A stretch of DNA of 64,000 nucleotides, taken from the NCBI GenBank assembly GCA_009746045.1, contig RPFO01000079.1, forward strand, positions 4,300,271-4,364,270, in the 5' to 3' direction. This document shows, piece after piece, positions 23,416 through 32,944 of this stretch. Made by a program: the position numbers and the translations under genes. Position 1 is the first letter of the stretch. Each line of letters starts with the position of its first letter. Under the pieces are notes generated by a model. The model was not told the origin of the DNA and made no database searches. It was given only the letters and a program-made list of their open reading frames with translations. This stretch comes from Mesostigma viride (Eukaryota > Streptophyta > Mesostigmatophyceae > Mesostigmatales > Mesostigmataceae).

Positions 23416-24350
23416 CTAGACATGCTGCCTACCAATATCTAGCATGTTTGGACTCAATGTGCTCCATGTAGGGCTTATAAGGGCAATTTTTGGCACTTTC
23501 ATACCGTTGTGAGGGACAGGCACATGAGTGTTAGCAGGTGTGGCCTGGGTGTTCCCCTGCCTCTGCCATTTGTTCCACTTGGCCTTCTTGGGCCGCATGT
23601 TGCCAGCCGGCTTGGGCGGGCGCTTCTTGCCCTGCGGACCGCGTGTGTGCTTGCAGTCCTTGGCGAAGTGCCCTGGCTGGTGGCAGGCGCCAATGATGTG
23701 TGCACAGCCGCACATTCGGACCAGCCTTCGTGTTGGCTGGGCAATCCGACCACACATGCCCGGTGCCCTGGCATCGGCCACTGTCACTTCTCTTCACCTG
23801 CACCATGAATTCTTGCAATGGGCGCTGCAGCAGAGGAAAGAGGGTCAGAAATGCCCGCTGCCACCAATGCCTTGGCGGCAGCCGGCACAGCAACAGAATT
23901 GCGAATAATCTGGAAAGCCTCTGCCCTATTTGCTAGCTTGTCGACAGTCAGTGTTCCCGACATGCCCTGGAGGGCGGACTCAGACAGGCTACCAGACATG
24001 ATGCCCTTTGCCAGAAACATTACCACCGAGAAGGCGTCACCTGGCGAGCATGACGACAACGCCAGTTTCTGCTCGTAGTCGAGCGTTGCCTGGCTGATGT
24101 CTACCTTCCGATTCAGATCAAACTTTAGAATACTTACTGCATCTGCGACGAGGCGCATTAGCCCCGTCTTCAGGAGATTCTTCTCAAGACTAGCCATGAA
24201 TTCTTCCCAGCTCCGGTCCTCCTTGTAGGCTATCTCGATCAGGTCGGATACGACCTTGTAACCCTCGGTGGCCAGCCGATTGCGCCTCAGCAATTCGATA
24301 GGCTTGGCTACCATGTCTTGGACATCACTGTGCCACTTGCGCAGGTTCAA
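23416..24350 (-). pseudogene. Gag-like protein, C-terminal part, split by the DIRS element
   Basis: Minus-strand frame 24350-23784 encodes about 188 residues of a helical capsid-like region (LRKWHSDVQDMVAKPIELL, SWEEFMASLEKNLLKTGL). It is followed in other frames by two zinc-knuckle-like pieces, CQGTGHVWSDC and CHQPGHFAKDC (C-x3-G-H-x4-C, each lacking the first Cys), then a Lys/Pro-rich basic tail. The frame continues upstream only beyond the inserted element at 24351-29742. Frame changes near 23784 and 23690 show decay. The parent element is not identified; a Ty3-like LTR element is possible. Confidence 0.7.
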
Positions 24351-24731
24351 AATCGGGGTTCTCTGAACATAGTTTCTTTATAGTGATACGGAAGGGGAGC
24401 CGCTGATGCTAGGTGAAATAGAGCTGGGTGATGTGATCGTAATAAGGTTGATTAGGCTTCTAGTGTACGAGTATTACGGAAGATATGGCCTAATTGTTGC
24501 GGCCCATACCTTGACGGTGTGCTGAGTACCTTGACGACGGATTTTTGCGTCTAGGTTCTCCTAGCAGATCTGTGATTGCGGACGGGTTTGCAACAGGCAA
24601 TATCTGAAGTAAAACTTGACGGCTAAAACTGTTTAGAGGCCGTTGCCGGATCTGGCCGTTGGTAGAGAGCCGTTGGCCTTGAAACACGATAAAAGCTTGC
24701 TCACCTAGCTCATGGCGGTCTCTTTTGTTTT
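24351..24731 (+). repeat. Split direct repeat A1
   Basis: 381-bp left repeat, AATCGGGGTTCTCTG to CTCTTTTGTTTT, equal in length and apparently identical to 29194-29574. Confidence 0.95.
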
Positions 24732-24802
24732 AACGAAGGCGGCGACAGGGGTCAGGGGCAGCGTAGCTGACGCCCAGAATTCCTTTCTGCAAAGCGGCTG
24801 GG

Positions 24803-25861
24803 ATGCCGAAGCCCGGGCGGAAGCCAGGTTCGACAGGTGCTGGGAAGCAATTACCGAAAGCTAATCCCGAGGTGCCGACAGCTACTAAACAGACGGGAAA
24901 GGGCCGACTAGGCTGGCCGACGCAGAAGAAAAGGCTCCATCAGGAGCTCTCCACTTGCTCGGGCCTGCCTGAAGTGTGCGCTGCCTTTGAGGCGGTCCTC
25001 GGGACCGACTGGGTAACTACTGTCAGCCGGTGGTCTGCGGCCCAGCTGGAGTCCGTCGTTGGACTGCTGGTCGACCACGTGGACGGGCCTGAAATTCTGG
25101 CAGCAGCGGACCCAAACGAAGCGCTAGTGGCAGCCCTCCAAAGCGCCCGGGACTTGGCGGACTCGGACGAAGAGGAGATGCAGCCACCACGCCGGCCCAC
25201 GAAAGGGGCGAAAAAGGGGACGAAAAAAGTCGGAAGCCCAGCCCCGAGCAAGGGAAAGGCCGCGGGGGATGTGAGGGAGCAGCTCTTGGAGCTGGCGGCT
25301 ATTATTGGCAAGCAGGGGCAGGCGGGCAAAGAAGAGGAGGAGGAGGAGGAGTCCGAGGAAGAGGATTTCCTGACGAAATTGAAGGATGCGCTGGCCGGGG
25401 CAGATGGGGCTTCCAGGAAGCCGAAAAAGACCAAAGGGGTGACGCTGCCCACTCGAGCACAAGTGGTGAATTGGAGGGTGCAAGAGAGAGTGCTCCCCGA
25501 GGTGCTCGAGGATGCCAACGACAATGGAGGGGGGATAAAGAGTTGGATCATGGCTACTCGCCAAGGGGGGTGGAGGAACCAGGAAAGCAGGAAGGTGGTC
25601 ATGAACATCGCCCTGGCCATGGACACACTCTTCAAGGAGTTGGGGCCGGCAGCCGGGGAGTTGGCTGGGGTAGAGTATCTCATGAGGGTGGTGGCAGCCA
25701 TGCTCCTAGTGGAGAGCCAGGGGTCAGGAGGGTGGAAGGTGGCTGGCCACCTCCTTGCTCTCAAGGAAGATGCCTCCTTGGTGAGCAACCCGGCCATGAA
25801 GATGGCCCTGCAAAGCGCCACGATGATGGAGAAGCTGGGCAAGGCCCAGCAAACCAAGTAA
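24803..25861 (+). CDS. DIRS element ORF1 (Gag-like)
   Basis: 352 codons, starting at the first ATG after repeat A1 (MPKPGRKPGSTG). The N-terminal 35 residues are basic. Residues 45-110 contain a helical segment (LPEVCAAFEAVLGTDW). A strongly acidic run (EEEEEEESEEED) lies near 185-200, with Lys-rich patches on both sides. The C-terminal 130 residues form a helix-rich domain beginning TRAQVVNWRVQERVLPEVL. In DIRS-order elements the first ORF is the presumed structural protein; there is no sequence motif here that proves it. It ends 47 bp before the ORF2 start. Confidence 0.8.
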   Translation: MPKPGRKPGSTGAGKQLPKANPEVPTATKQTGKGRLGWPTQKKRLHQELSTCSGLPEVCAAFEAVLGTDWVTTVSRWSAAQLESVVGLLVDHVDGPEILAAADPNEALVAALQSARDLADSDEEEMQPPRRPTKGAKKGTKKVGSPAPSKGKAAGDVREQLLELAAIIGKQGQAGKEEEEEEESEEEDFLTKLKDALAGADGASRKPKKTKGVTLPTRAQVVNWRVQERVLPEVLEDANDNGGGIKSWIMATRQGGWRNQESRKVVMNIALAMDTLFKELGPAAGELAGVEYLMRVVAAMLLVESQGSGGWKVAGHLLALKEDASLVSNPAMKMALQSATMMEKLGKAQQTK

Positions 25862-25908
25862 ACACCGAAAGGGTAAACCGCTCCCCCTTCCCACTGCCTC
25901 TTCCTACA

Positions 25909-28452
25909 ATGCCTCTAAGCACTACGTGGGGGAGAGTGAGGTCAGCACGCAGACGCCAGCGTGCAACTCGCCGCCGCCGGACCTTCACTCTACAACACAA
26001 GGTGATTACGTGGTTGAATTGGCTATGGCACGGGGGGGCAGACCCTCCGCCTAAATCTGGAGGCGCGTGCTCCAGAGGAACGGCGGAGGCCCTGAAAAGG
26101 GTCAAGAAGCACTGCGAGTGGTACAGTCGCCGCGTAACCGGCGTTGCGACAGGCCCCGCAGAAGGAAGTGATCTAATCTATGGGAAATGTAATAAGTATG
26201 AACAACTTGTGGCGGAGCGGGTGAGTCTGCCGAAGCGCGAGGTGGCAGGAAAGGCGAAGCTGCTGGATTTGCTGGCGCTACGACCTAGTTGGCGAGAGGT
26301 GTACGCGAGCGAAGCCAACTGCATCAAGCCGGAGGTGGCTGCCAGTGCGAGGTATTGGAATGTACCTGCCCCCAGCCGAGGGTGCACCATGGCGGAGTGG
26401 GGCAAGTTGATGGGGAGGGCAGCGGACGTGGGGATGGTGGAGTTCCGAGAGACGCGGCCAAAGTGGGTAGACGGATGTTTTGGGGTGGCCAAAGGAGTGG
26501 GGGAGTTAAGGCTCATTGTGAATAAGAAGTTGGGGAACGCACTGTGGGTGGACCCCCCTAAGACGGTGTTACCCCACCTGGGCATATACTCGGAGGTCTA
26601 TATCAAGGGTCGGTGCTACACGGCCAAGAGCGATCTGGTCTCGTATTACTATACCATCCAAGTGCCGGAGTGGTGGTGGGATTATCAAGGGCTACCTGAT
26701 GTGTGGTCCACCGATGTCGGGCTGCCGGGGCGGCGGAGGAGGGTGTGGCCAGTGCTGAAAGTGCTGGCCATGGGGCACTCCCACGCTGTAGCGCTAGGGG
26801 AAGCCATCCATGAGATGGTCCTCTATGCCACGGGCGCTTTGGATCCTAGACGGCAGGTGAACCGCCTCACAAGTGTAGGGGAGCTGACCGTGCTTCGGAA
26901 TGCATGGGGTAACCCAACCGCCCTAGCCATCGAGTACAAGGAGGAGAGCACGAGGGAGATGCAAATCGACCTTGAGGACCCCCCTGCCCCTATGGTATCC
27001 ATCACTATTGATGACCTGGTGGTCAGCAATGGGCGCACGTGCGAGGCGGTGAATCGCTTAATCGCGAGTGCTATTGAAGACGGGTACGCGCCTAACAACC
27101 TTGTGCCCTCCAAGGACAAGACGATCATGGCTAGCCCGGAGGGGGAGGACGAGCTAGAAGCTCTGGGTGTTGTTCACCGGCGGGATGGGGTGTTGGAGCC
27201 GACAGCTAAGCAGCTCACCCTTGTGGTTGCGCACACTCGTGTACTCCTCGAGAGGGGACGCGCTACCGCTGAGGCGCTGGCGGCCGTCGTGGGCCGGTGG
27301 GTGTGGCTGCAGATGCTCAGCCGCACTTGCTTGTCCATATGGCAGCAGAGTTTTAAGTTCATCAACCTCAAGGGGTGGGGCCAGCGAACGCGACCTTTGT
27401 GGCAAGGTGTGCGCGATGAGCTCGAGTGTGCCATGGCGTTGGCCCCCATGCTCCGTGTGGACCGGGGGGCTGCCCTGGCTCCGGTGGTGGTGGCCTCGGA
27501 TGCGTCTAGTTTTGGGCAGGGGGTTGTCTACGCTGAGATGGCCCCAGCTGAGGTGACGGAATTAGCTCGGGCCCGGGAGGTGCGGGGTTACCCAACCCTC
27601 CTCACCCCAGGTGAGGCCATGTATGCCGGGCCTAGACCCTTGACCAAGGCCGCGGAAAAAGCCATCATCCACGGGCGATGGCGCGTCGGGATCAAGAGTC
27701 GCTGGCGCGATTCGACCATGCACATCAACGAGAAGGAAGTGCGGGCCGCTGTGAAGGGGGTGGAGCGCTCGGCCCGGAACCTCGGAACATGGGGTAAGCG
27801 GGTGGTGAGGTTAGTGGACTCCACTGCCGCTTTGGGCTGCTTGGCTAAAGGGCGTTCCTCTTCTTACCGGTTAAACAAGCAATGCCGCCGGTTGTGCGCT
27901 CTTACGTTGGTCACCGGCAGCCGCTCACAATGGGTCTGGACGCCAAGTGAGCTTCAGCCTGCGGATGGGCCTTCGCGGGGGCTTTCCATGGCTGCCTCGG
28001 TGGCCGGGTGGGTCCGCGATTTGACTCGCGAGGGTGTTCATCCCAATCCCGGGCCTCGGCTTGGCGCTAGCTACTTGACCCTTCTTGAGGGCAAGGTGAA
28101 GCCGGCTACTTTGATGGTTTACCATCGGGGTCTTAGGTCCTTTTTCGCATGGTGGGCGAGCCGGCGGGGTCGGGTTGGCAGCTTGTTGCGCGGCTTGACG
28201 ATAGAGGAATACTATTGCGAGTATGTCGCTTGGGCGCACTCACGGTGTTACAGCCGCCAGTTGTGTGTCAATGCGCTTATGGGCCTGAATTTGTACTTCC
28301 CCCGGGAGGTGCGGGATTGGGCCTTGGCACGAAGTGTTTTGGCTGGCTGGCGCACGTTGGCACCCCCTCGTGCCCCCCCCCCATTCCATGGGAGGCTGCG
28401 TTTGCGCTTGCTTGTACTATGGTGCTCCAGCGGCAGCCTCGTGCGGCTATGA
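25909..28452 (+). CDS. DIRS element ORF2: reverse transcriptase, RNase H, recombinase N-terminus
   Basis: 847 codons; the start is the first ATG after ORF1 in this frame (MPLSTTWGRVRS). The reverse transcriptase is in the first half: motif A SDLVSYYYTIQVP with Asp at about residue 242, and catalytic SITIDDLVVS with Asp 368-369. RNase H follows: ASDASSFGQG (Asp ~531), INEKEVRAAV (Glu ~608), LVDSTAALG (Asp ~637), PADGPSRG (Asp ~686). After a NPGP motif (GVHPNPGP, ~710) comes a helical domain fitting the N-terminal, DNA-binding part of a tyrosine recombinase. The frame leaves the conserved sequence at a run of ten C (28373-28382); the last 25 residues are out of frame and the catalytic recombinase continues in the next frame. 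Confidence 0.93.
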   Translation: MPLSTTWGRVRSARRRQRATRRRRTFTLQHKVITWLNWLWHGGADPPPKSGGACSRGTAEALKRVKKHCEWYSRRVTGVATGPAEGSDLIYGKCNKYEQLVAERVSLPKREVAGKAKLLDLLALRPSWREVYASEANCIKPEVAASARYWNVPAPSRGCTMAEWGKLMGRAADVGMVEFRETRPKWVDGCFGVAKGVGELRLIVNKKLGNALWVDPPKTVLPHLGIYSEVYIKGRCYTAKSDLVSYYYTIQVPEWWWDYQGLPDVWSTDVGLPGRRRRVWPVLKVLAMGHSHAVALGEAIHEMVLYATGALDPRRQVNRLTSVGELTVLRNAWGNPTALAIEYKEESTREMQIDLEDPPAPMVSITIDDLVVSNGRTCEAVNRLIASAIEDGYAPNNLVPSKDKTIMASPEGEDELEALGVVHRRDGVLEPTAKQLTLVVAHTRVLLERGRATAEALAAVVGRWVWLQMLSRTCLSIWQQSFKFINLKGWGQRTRPLWQGVRDELECAMALAPMLRVDRGAALAPVVVASDASSFGQGVVYAEMAPAEVTELARAREVRGYPTLLTPGEAMYAGPRPLTKAAEKAIIHGRWRVGIKSRWRDSTMHINEKEVRAAVKGVERSARNLGTWGKRVVRLVDSTAALGCLAKGRSSSYRLNKQCRRLCALTLVTGSRSQWVWTPSELQPADGPSRGLSMAASVAGWVRDLTREGVHPNPGPRLGASYLTLLEGKVKPATLMVYHRGLRSFFAWWASRRGRVGSLLRGLTIEEYYCEYVAWAHSRCYSRQLCVNALMGLNLYFPREVRDWALARSVLAGWRTLAPPRAPPPFHGRLRLRLLVLWCSSGSLVRL

Positions 28453-28985
28453 TGGTCATCGTTATTTTCCAACAATACCTGCGGGTATCGGAGGCGCTCA
28501 ACCTGTTGGTCGGCCATGTGCGCTTGCAGCCTGATGTTCGGTTGCGGGGTTCGCAGCGGGGCGCCTTGTTGTTGATGTCAGCTAAGACGGCTAAGGGGGA
28601 GGTGCAGTCTGTGGTGATCGAGGATGTCATGACTGAGACCCTCTTGCGGGCTTGTATGCGTGGCAAGGCGGCCTGGGAGCGGGTGTTCCCTTACGATTAT
28701 GCCCAGTTCAGCCGGGTTTGGCATCAGGCCACGCAAGCTTTGGGGGTCGACACGGTGTTTACCATTCACGGGCTGCGGCATGGGGGGGCTACCTATGATT
28801 TTTTGCGGCAGCGCAGCATGGCTGATATTCAGCATCGGGGTCGCTGGCGCAGCAGCAAAACTGTCGCCCACTATGTGGGATTGCACCGGAGCTTGGCCCT
28901 CACCCTTCCTGACGCCCTGGTTCGGGCTATCGCCGCCTGCCCCCCGCGCATTTGGCGGAGCGTCTTTTCTCTGCCTTCCTCTTAA
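28383..28985 (+). pseudogene. DIRS tyrosine recombinase, catalytic domain (frame-shifted from ORF2)
   Basis: After the C10 run the frame beginning PWEAAFALACTMVLQRQ gives the catalytic domain. It has Arg in QQYLRVSEALN (28482-28484), Lys in SAKTAKGEVQSV, His-Leu-Arg-His in IHGLRHGGAT (near 28767), Trp/Arg in HRGRWRSSKT and the Tyr nucleophile in VAHYVGLH (28872-28874). All conserved positions of the family are present. The stop is at 28983. The domain joins and resolves DNA strands, replacing an integrase in DIRS elements. It has no start of its own, so expression needs either a frameshift at the homopolymer or a correct C count. Confidence 0.88.
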
Positions 28986-29061
28986 GTTCCCTTCATTCTT
29001 GTCTTATGCGTCCACCGGTTTTTGTTTTGCCCCTGGCTTGGGTCGCCAGGGAGGGATGTAA

Positions 29062-29193
29062 GGGTAAGGCTAGCCTTTTTGGACATAAAGTGTTCCCATG
29101 GGTAAGGATGGCCAGTTGAGGGCCACTTCCCGATGTGCTCTACTTATTGTTTTAATAAAGAGTCTGGTTACCCTGGAGTTCCACGGTTAATAG
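29062..29193 (+). repeat. Split direct repeat B1
   Basis: 132 bp, GGGTAAGGCTAGCC to GGTTAATAG, repeated at 29608-29739. It contains AATAAAG, a possible polyadenylation signal, near 29155. Confidence 0.93.
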
Positions 29194-29574
29194 AATCGGG
29201 GTTCTCTGAACATAGTTTCTTTATAGTGATACGGAAGGGGAGCCGCTGATGCTAGGTGAAATAGAGCTGGGTGATGTGATCGTAATAAGGTTGATTAGGC
29301 TTCTAGTGTACGAGTATTACGGAAGATATGGCCTAATTGTTGCGGCCCATACCTTGACGGTGTGCTGAGTACCTTGACGACGGATTTTTGCGTCTAGGTT
29401 CTCCTAGCAGATCTGTGATTGCGGACGGGTTTGCAACAGGCAATATCTGAAGTAAAACTTGACGGCTAAAACTGTTTAGAGGCCGTTGCCGGATCTGGCC
29501 GTTGGTAGAGAGCCGTTGGCCTTGAAACACGATAAAAGCTTGCTCACCTAGCTCATGGCGGTCTCTTTTGTTTT
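29194..29574 (+). repeat. Split direct repeat A2
   Basis: 381-bp second copy of A1, placed directly after B1, so that B1-A2 recreates the junction expected in a circular DNA intermediate. Confidence 0.95.
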
Positions 29575-29607
29575 CCCACCCGCCCTCCCTGTGTGTTGCC
29601 TGTTTGG

Positions 29608-29739
29608 GGGTAAGGCTAGCCTTTTTGGACATAAAGTGTTCCCATGGGTAAGGATGGCCAGTTGGGGGCCACTTCCCGATGTGCTCTACTTATTGTTTTA
29701 ATAAAGAGTCTGGTTACCCTGGAGTTCCACGGTTAATAG
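29608..29739 (+). repeat. Split direct repeat B2 (right end)
   Basis: 132-bp second copy of B1, one substitution seen (GTTGGGGG for GTTGAGGG). Followed by AAT and then the resumed gag-like sequence. The 33 bp between A2 and B2 are unique. Confidence 0.93.
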
Positions 29740-29742
29740 AAT

Positions 29743-30149
29743 AAACTGTTCTTTCACCTTCTCTGATGGCTCAGGAGCCGCTGGAATCGGCGCAGGAATT
29801 CGCTCCTCGATCGATCACCTTTTGCTCCTTCATCCAGAGGATGCGGGCAGCACGGTCTAGGCTTGCAGTGCGCAGCCCAGCCTCGTTGGTGATTCTCGCC
29901 TGTGATCCACTTGGCAGCTCGATCCGCTGCACGGGCAGCTGCAGGTGCAGTTTCCTCCGCCGCAGTGTCCACCACTGCGGGGCTATCCTGCTTGGCAAAT
30001 TCTTCGTTCAGATTCCTCTGAATCTCGCTCGCGGTTGGCTTGCGAAGTGTGCCCACGCCCTTCGAGCCCAGGGCTCCGAGATTCGGCAGCTTGATTTTGT
30101 GTTTGATTTTGGACGACGGCGTTGTCAGGCCCGTCCGGAACATTTTTGA
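29743..30149 (-). pseudogene. Gag-like protein, N-terminal part
   Basis: Minus-strand sequence upstream of the DIRS insertion. It starts at about 30143 (MFRTGLTTPSSKIKHKIKLP) and runs through an Ala/Glu-rich segment (VVDTAAEETAPAAARAADRA). It then changes frame near 29925 (SGSQARITNEAGLRTASLDR) and again near 29820 (PAPIPAAPEPSEKVKEQF). The last frame joins that of 24350-23784 in phase once the insert is removed. Two frame changes indicate it was already decayed, or that short introns exist that I cannot see. Confidence 0.6.
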
Positions 30150-30369
30150 AAATGTTCTTTCTTGAGTACAAGTTAATTGCAATAATGTGTTTTGGATACT
30201 CCAACGCTCTTCGTCGAGAGGCAAGTGCTTTGGTGCTACGCAGAGAAACACGCAGGCGGCTACCTCGCCCGCCGTCACGTTGCATTTATTTCTCATTAAG
30301 TTATCATCGTGCATTGGACTTGCTTAACATAGTCCGAGATTCCTCGGCGCGACGCTAGATGCCGTTTAC
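30150..30369. other. Spacer between gag relic and LINE fragment
   Basis: No gene seen. An open frame of the minus strand continues upstream of the gag start (from 30314) but shows no domain. Confidence 0.4.
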
Positions 30370-31510
30370 AAGATTCCTGCGCAGCAAAGATGCTGACGGC
30401 GCGGCGTCCACACTAGGATTTAGGGTGCTGAGTAGAACTACACAGTACAACTGACGTCCCACCTGGCTTCTGGGGGAAACGACGCAGCACCACTCGGCAC
30501 TCGTGGCGAGCGCGGTCGGTGGCCTCCCGTTGGTTGGCCTGGTGGAGATCCTCCGACCTCCAGTTCCTGGAGCTTCGTGGCGATGGCGTCGGTGGTTGAG
30601 GCGGTCGCTGACCGCAGCAGGTCCGCATAGGAGAGCGGCGGGAGGTCGCCAGCATCCTGTCGCGGGGTGCCAGGCTGGGATGCAATGGTGGCCGTCTGCT
30701 CCGCTATCTTTGGGACCGGGTGAGGCCAGGGCCTCGGTGTGAGCGGTGATGGCTTCAAGCTTCTTCATGAGCACGCCGCACTTGCCCTAGCTCAACCTGG
30801 TTGAGGCGAGAGACAAGTGCAGCGTGCGTCTCAGATGCCTGTGCCGCGGTGTGCAGCGCCATGAACTGGGGTTGGAGCTTGTGGACGACCTTGGTTTCCA
30901 CATTGGAGACCCGGGCCTCCATGCACCGTGTTGAGCGTCGTTCTCAGCGAGGTCAGCTTCTCGGCCAACGGCCAGGTCACGTGCTCCTCCGGCCAGCACT
31001 GCTCGGATGTCATCCTTGCAGAGGGAGGAAGCCGATGTGGCTGTCGGCCGCGCAGGCTGCCAGGGCTGGGGCGCGGATCTTGGCGGCGATTTTGTCCAGG
31101 GGTAGCTGGAAGAAGCTGCACAAGATAGCGAGGCCGGCGGTGGTCTCCCCTGGTAAAGAACCTCTCCAGGTTCCGATCGTCGGGGATGGGCCCTGTGGTC
31201 CCATGGAGCTTGCGTTCCTGTGCTAAGAAACGCACTATGTCGGCGCATTCTTCTCTGGTCAGCTGCAGCCTGCAGTTGCTGAAAGAAAAGCGGTCGTAAT
31301 GATTGTGGTAGGTTCTGGCCCAATTTGTGTTCGTGGCAGGGTTTCTTGGGCTCGGGTGAGGCGCTTGGCGATGGGTTTGCTGGCGATGGATTTGCGAGCC
31401 CAGGCGGCTGCATGGGCAAGGACGATGGCTCGCCCCGCACGAGTGGGTTGGGCTGCTGGGAGCCGGAAAGCTCCTTTTCCAACCCCCGTTTTGCTTTGGT
31501 TGGTCGTCAT
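30370..31510 (-). pseudogene. LINE ORF1 fragment, minus copy
   Basis: Starts at 31510 (MTTNQSKTGVGKGAFRL) and passes through several frames. A conserved block LTREECADIVRFLAQERK lies near 31240. A long coiled-coil region follows (LAEKLTSLRTTLNTV near 30940, LMKKLEAITAHTEALA near 30770), then SYADLLRSATAST near 30640. The same coiled-coil text is found in opposite orientation at 31715-32113. Coiled coil followed by a nucleic-acid-binding region is typical of LINE ORF1 proteins. At least four frame breaks make this a relic. Confidence 0.65.
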
Positions 31511-31699
31511 AGCTTGTCACGAGCGTAACTTTGGCAATACTGCGTTTCAGCCGTAACCGATTATACTGGCGTGTGCGTGACTCTCAAAAAAGTGCATCGA
31601 ATGCAAGTGGTCTGACCGAATTTGGGGCTCAGACGCAAAAGAGTCTGAACTCCGCCGTCAGCCATACCGCCGTCAGCCATTTTCGTTTTCTGGCCGCTG

Positions 31700-32585
31700 G
31701 CCGGCCGAGAAGATGACATTGATGACTACAGCGCTCAACATGGTGGAGGCCAAGGTCTCCAATACGGAAACCAAGGTCGCACACAAGCTATACAATCTCA
31801 GCTCACGGCGCTGCAGACCGCGGCACAGGCATCCGAGGCACATGCTGCACTCCTCTCCCGCCTCAACCAGGTTGAGGGCAAGTGCGGCGTGCTCATGAAG
31901 AAGCTTGAAGCCATCACCGCCCACACCGAGGCCCTGGCCACACAGCCTGGTCCCAAAGATAGCGGAGCAGACGGCCACCATCGCATCCCAGCCACCCCGC
32001 GACAGGATGCTGGCGACCTCCCGCCGCTCTCCTATGCGGACCTGCTGCGGTCAGCGACCGCCTCAACCACCAACGCCATCGCCTCGAAGCTCCAAAAGCT
32101 GGAGGATCCCTGACCGCCAGGCCAACCAACGGGAGGCCACCGACCGCGCTCGCCGCGAGTGCCGAGTGGTGCTGCGTCGTTTCCCCCAGAAGCCAGGTGA
32201 GACGTCAACCACCCTTGCCGATGAGCTCAAGGACCAGCTTCTCACCCTCATGGGCCTGGTAGGTGAGGTAGCCGGAACTGCATGCGCGGGTGCCACCGCC
32301 TTCCCCACTCACGGGACAAGGCGGCTCCCCCACCAGTTCTGCTCACCTTCCCCTCCCCTGAGGACAAGCGGCGGTTCCTTTCTCGTCGCAAGAGGTTAAT
32401 TGCACGACCTCACCTGGACGCTGGACGACGACCTGACCGGCCCTCGCTCAGCAGCAGCAGCGACGCGACCTGTGGCCGGAATACCTCCGCCACAAGCAGG
32501 ACCCCCAGAAGCCCAAGGTGTACTGGAGGGGCGGGGACCTGATGATCAACCACAAGATGTGGACGCCCCCTGCCCGGGCTAGAAT
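31700..32585 (+). pseudogene. LINE ORF1 fragment, plus copy (inverted partner)
   Basis: Plus-strand counterpart of 30370-31000. NMVEAKVSNTETKVAHKL near 31740 and LMKKLEAITAHTEALA near 31893 are followed by SYADLLRSATASTTNAIA. After frame changes the basic C-terminal region reads LDDDLT, RDLWPEYLRHKQDPQKPK and VYWRGGDLMINHKMW, ending at about 32582. That tail resembles the C-terminal domain of L1-type ORF1 proteins. No ORF2 follows. Confidence 0.65.
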
Positions 32586-32944
32586 AGCTTGAACAGCCCT
32601 AGCTTGTATCCATTGGTTATAGTCACTGCCGCCATGGCAGCCATGCCTAGAATGTTTGCCTAGCTGTGCCACCATACCTAGTCACGTGCACCGCTAACAC
32701 ACGGTACACCACCAGCCATTGCCTCAGCTTAGCCGGCCTTGTACAGCCATGCTACGTCCTGGCTATGATCAGCTTACTTGCCCACGCTACTTGTTATTGA
32801 TGATATGCTCACATGGGTCTTATTGCACCCACAGCACTTGCCGGATCGCCTTGGCGTGTCCGATTGCCGCTGTACGTGGCATGCCTCTGGCATGAAGGAG
32901 AAAGGGGGTATCTGCCCTTTCTTCCTGTTGTGCACATGCAGGGT
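32586..32944. other. Non-coding stretch before TIR element
   Basis: No gene or RNA seen; unique text rich in CCATGC and GCATGC words. Confidence 0.4.

Larger units (their letters stand above)
24351..29742 (+). mobile_element. PAT-like DIRS retrotransposon with split direct repeats
   Basis: Organisation A1-[ORF1, RT-RNase H, tyrosine recombinase]-B1-A2-B2. A1 (24351-24731) and A2 (29194-29574) are identical 381-bp copies as far as I compared. B1 (29062-29193) and B2 (29608-29739) are 132-bp copies with one visible difference. The trinucleotide AAT is present at the left end, at the B1/A2 junction and at the right end. No target duplication exists beyond it, as expected for insertion of a circular intermediate by a tyrosine recombinase. 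Removing the element and keeping one AAT restores an open gag frame on the other strand. This is the layout of PAT elements and of Kangaroo from Volvox. The near-identical repeats suggest recent activity, but the recombinase frame is broken. Confidence 0.95.

Noticed and set aside
28020-28060. Functional 2A peptide in the DIRS ORF2
   Set aside because: Lacks the D-x-E residues that precede NPGP in working 2A sequences; kept only as a low-interest observation.
29333-29632. 99-codon frame in repeat A2
   Set aside because: Lies in the split direct repeat and is shared with A1 only in part; a shadow of non-coding repeat sequence.
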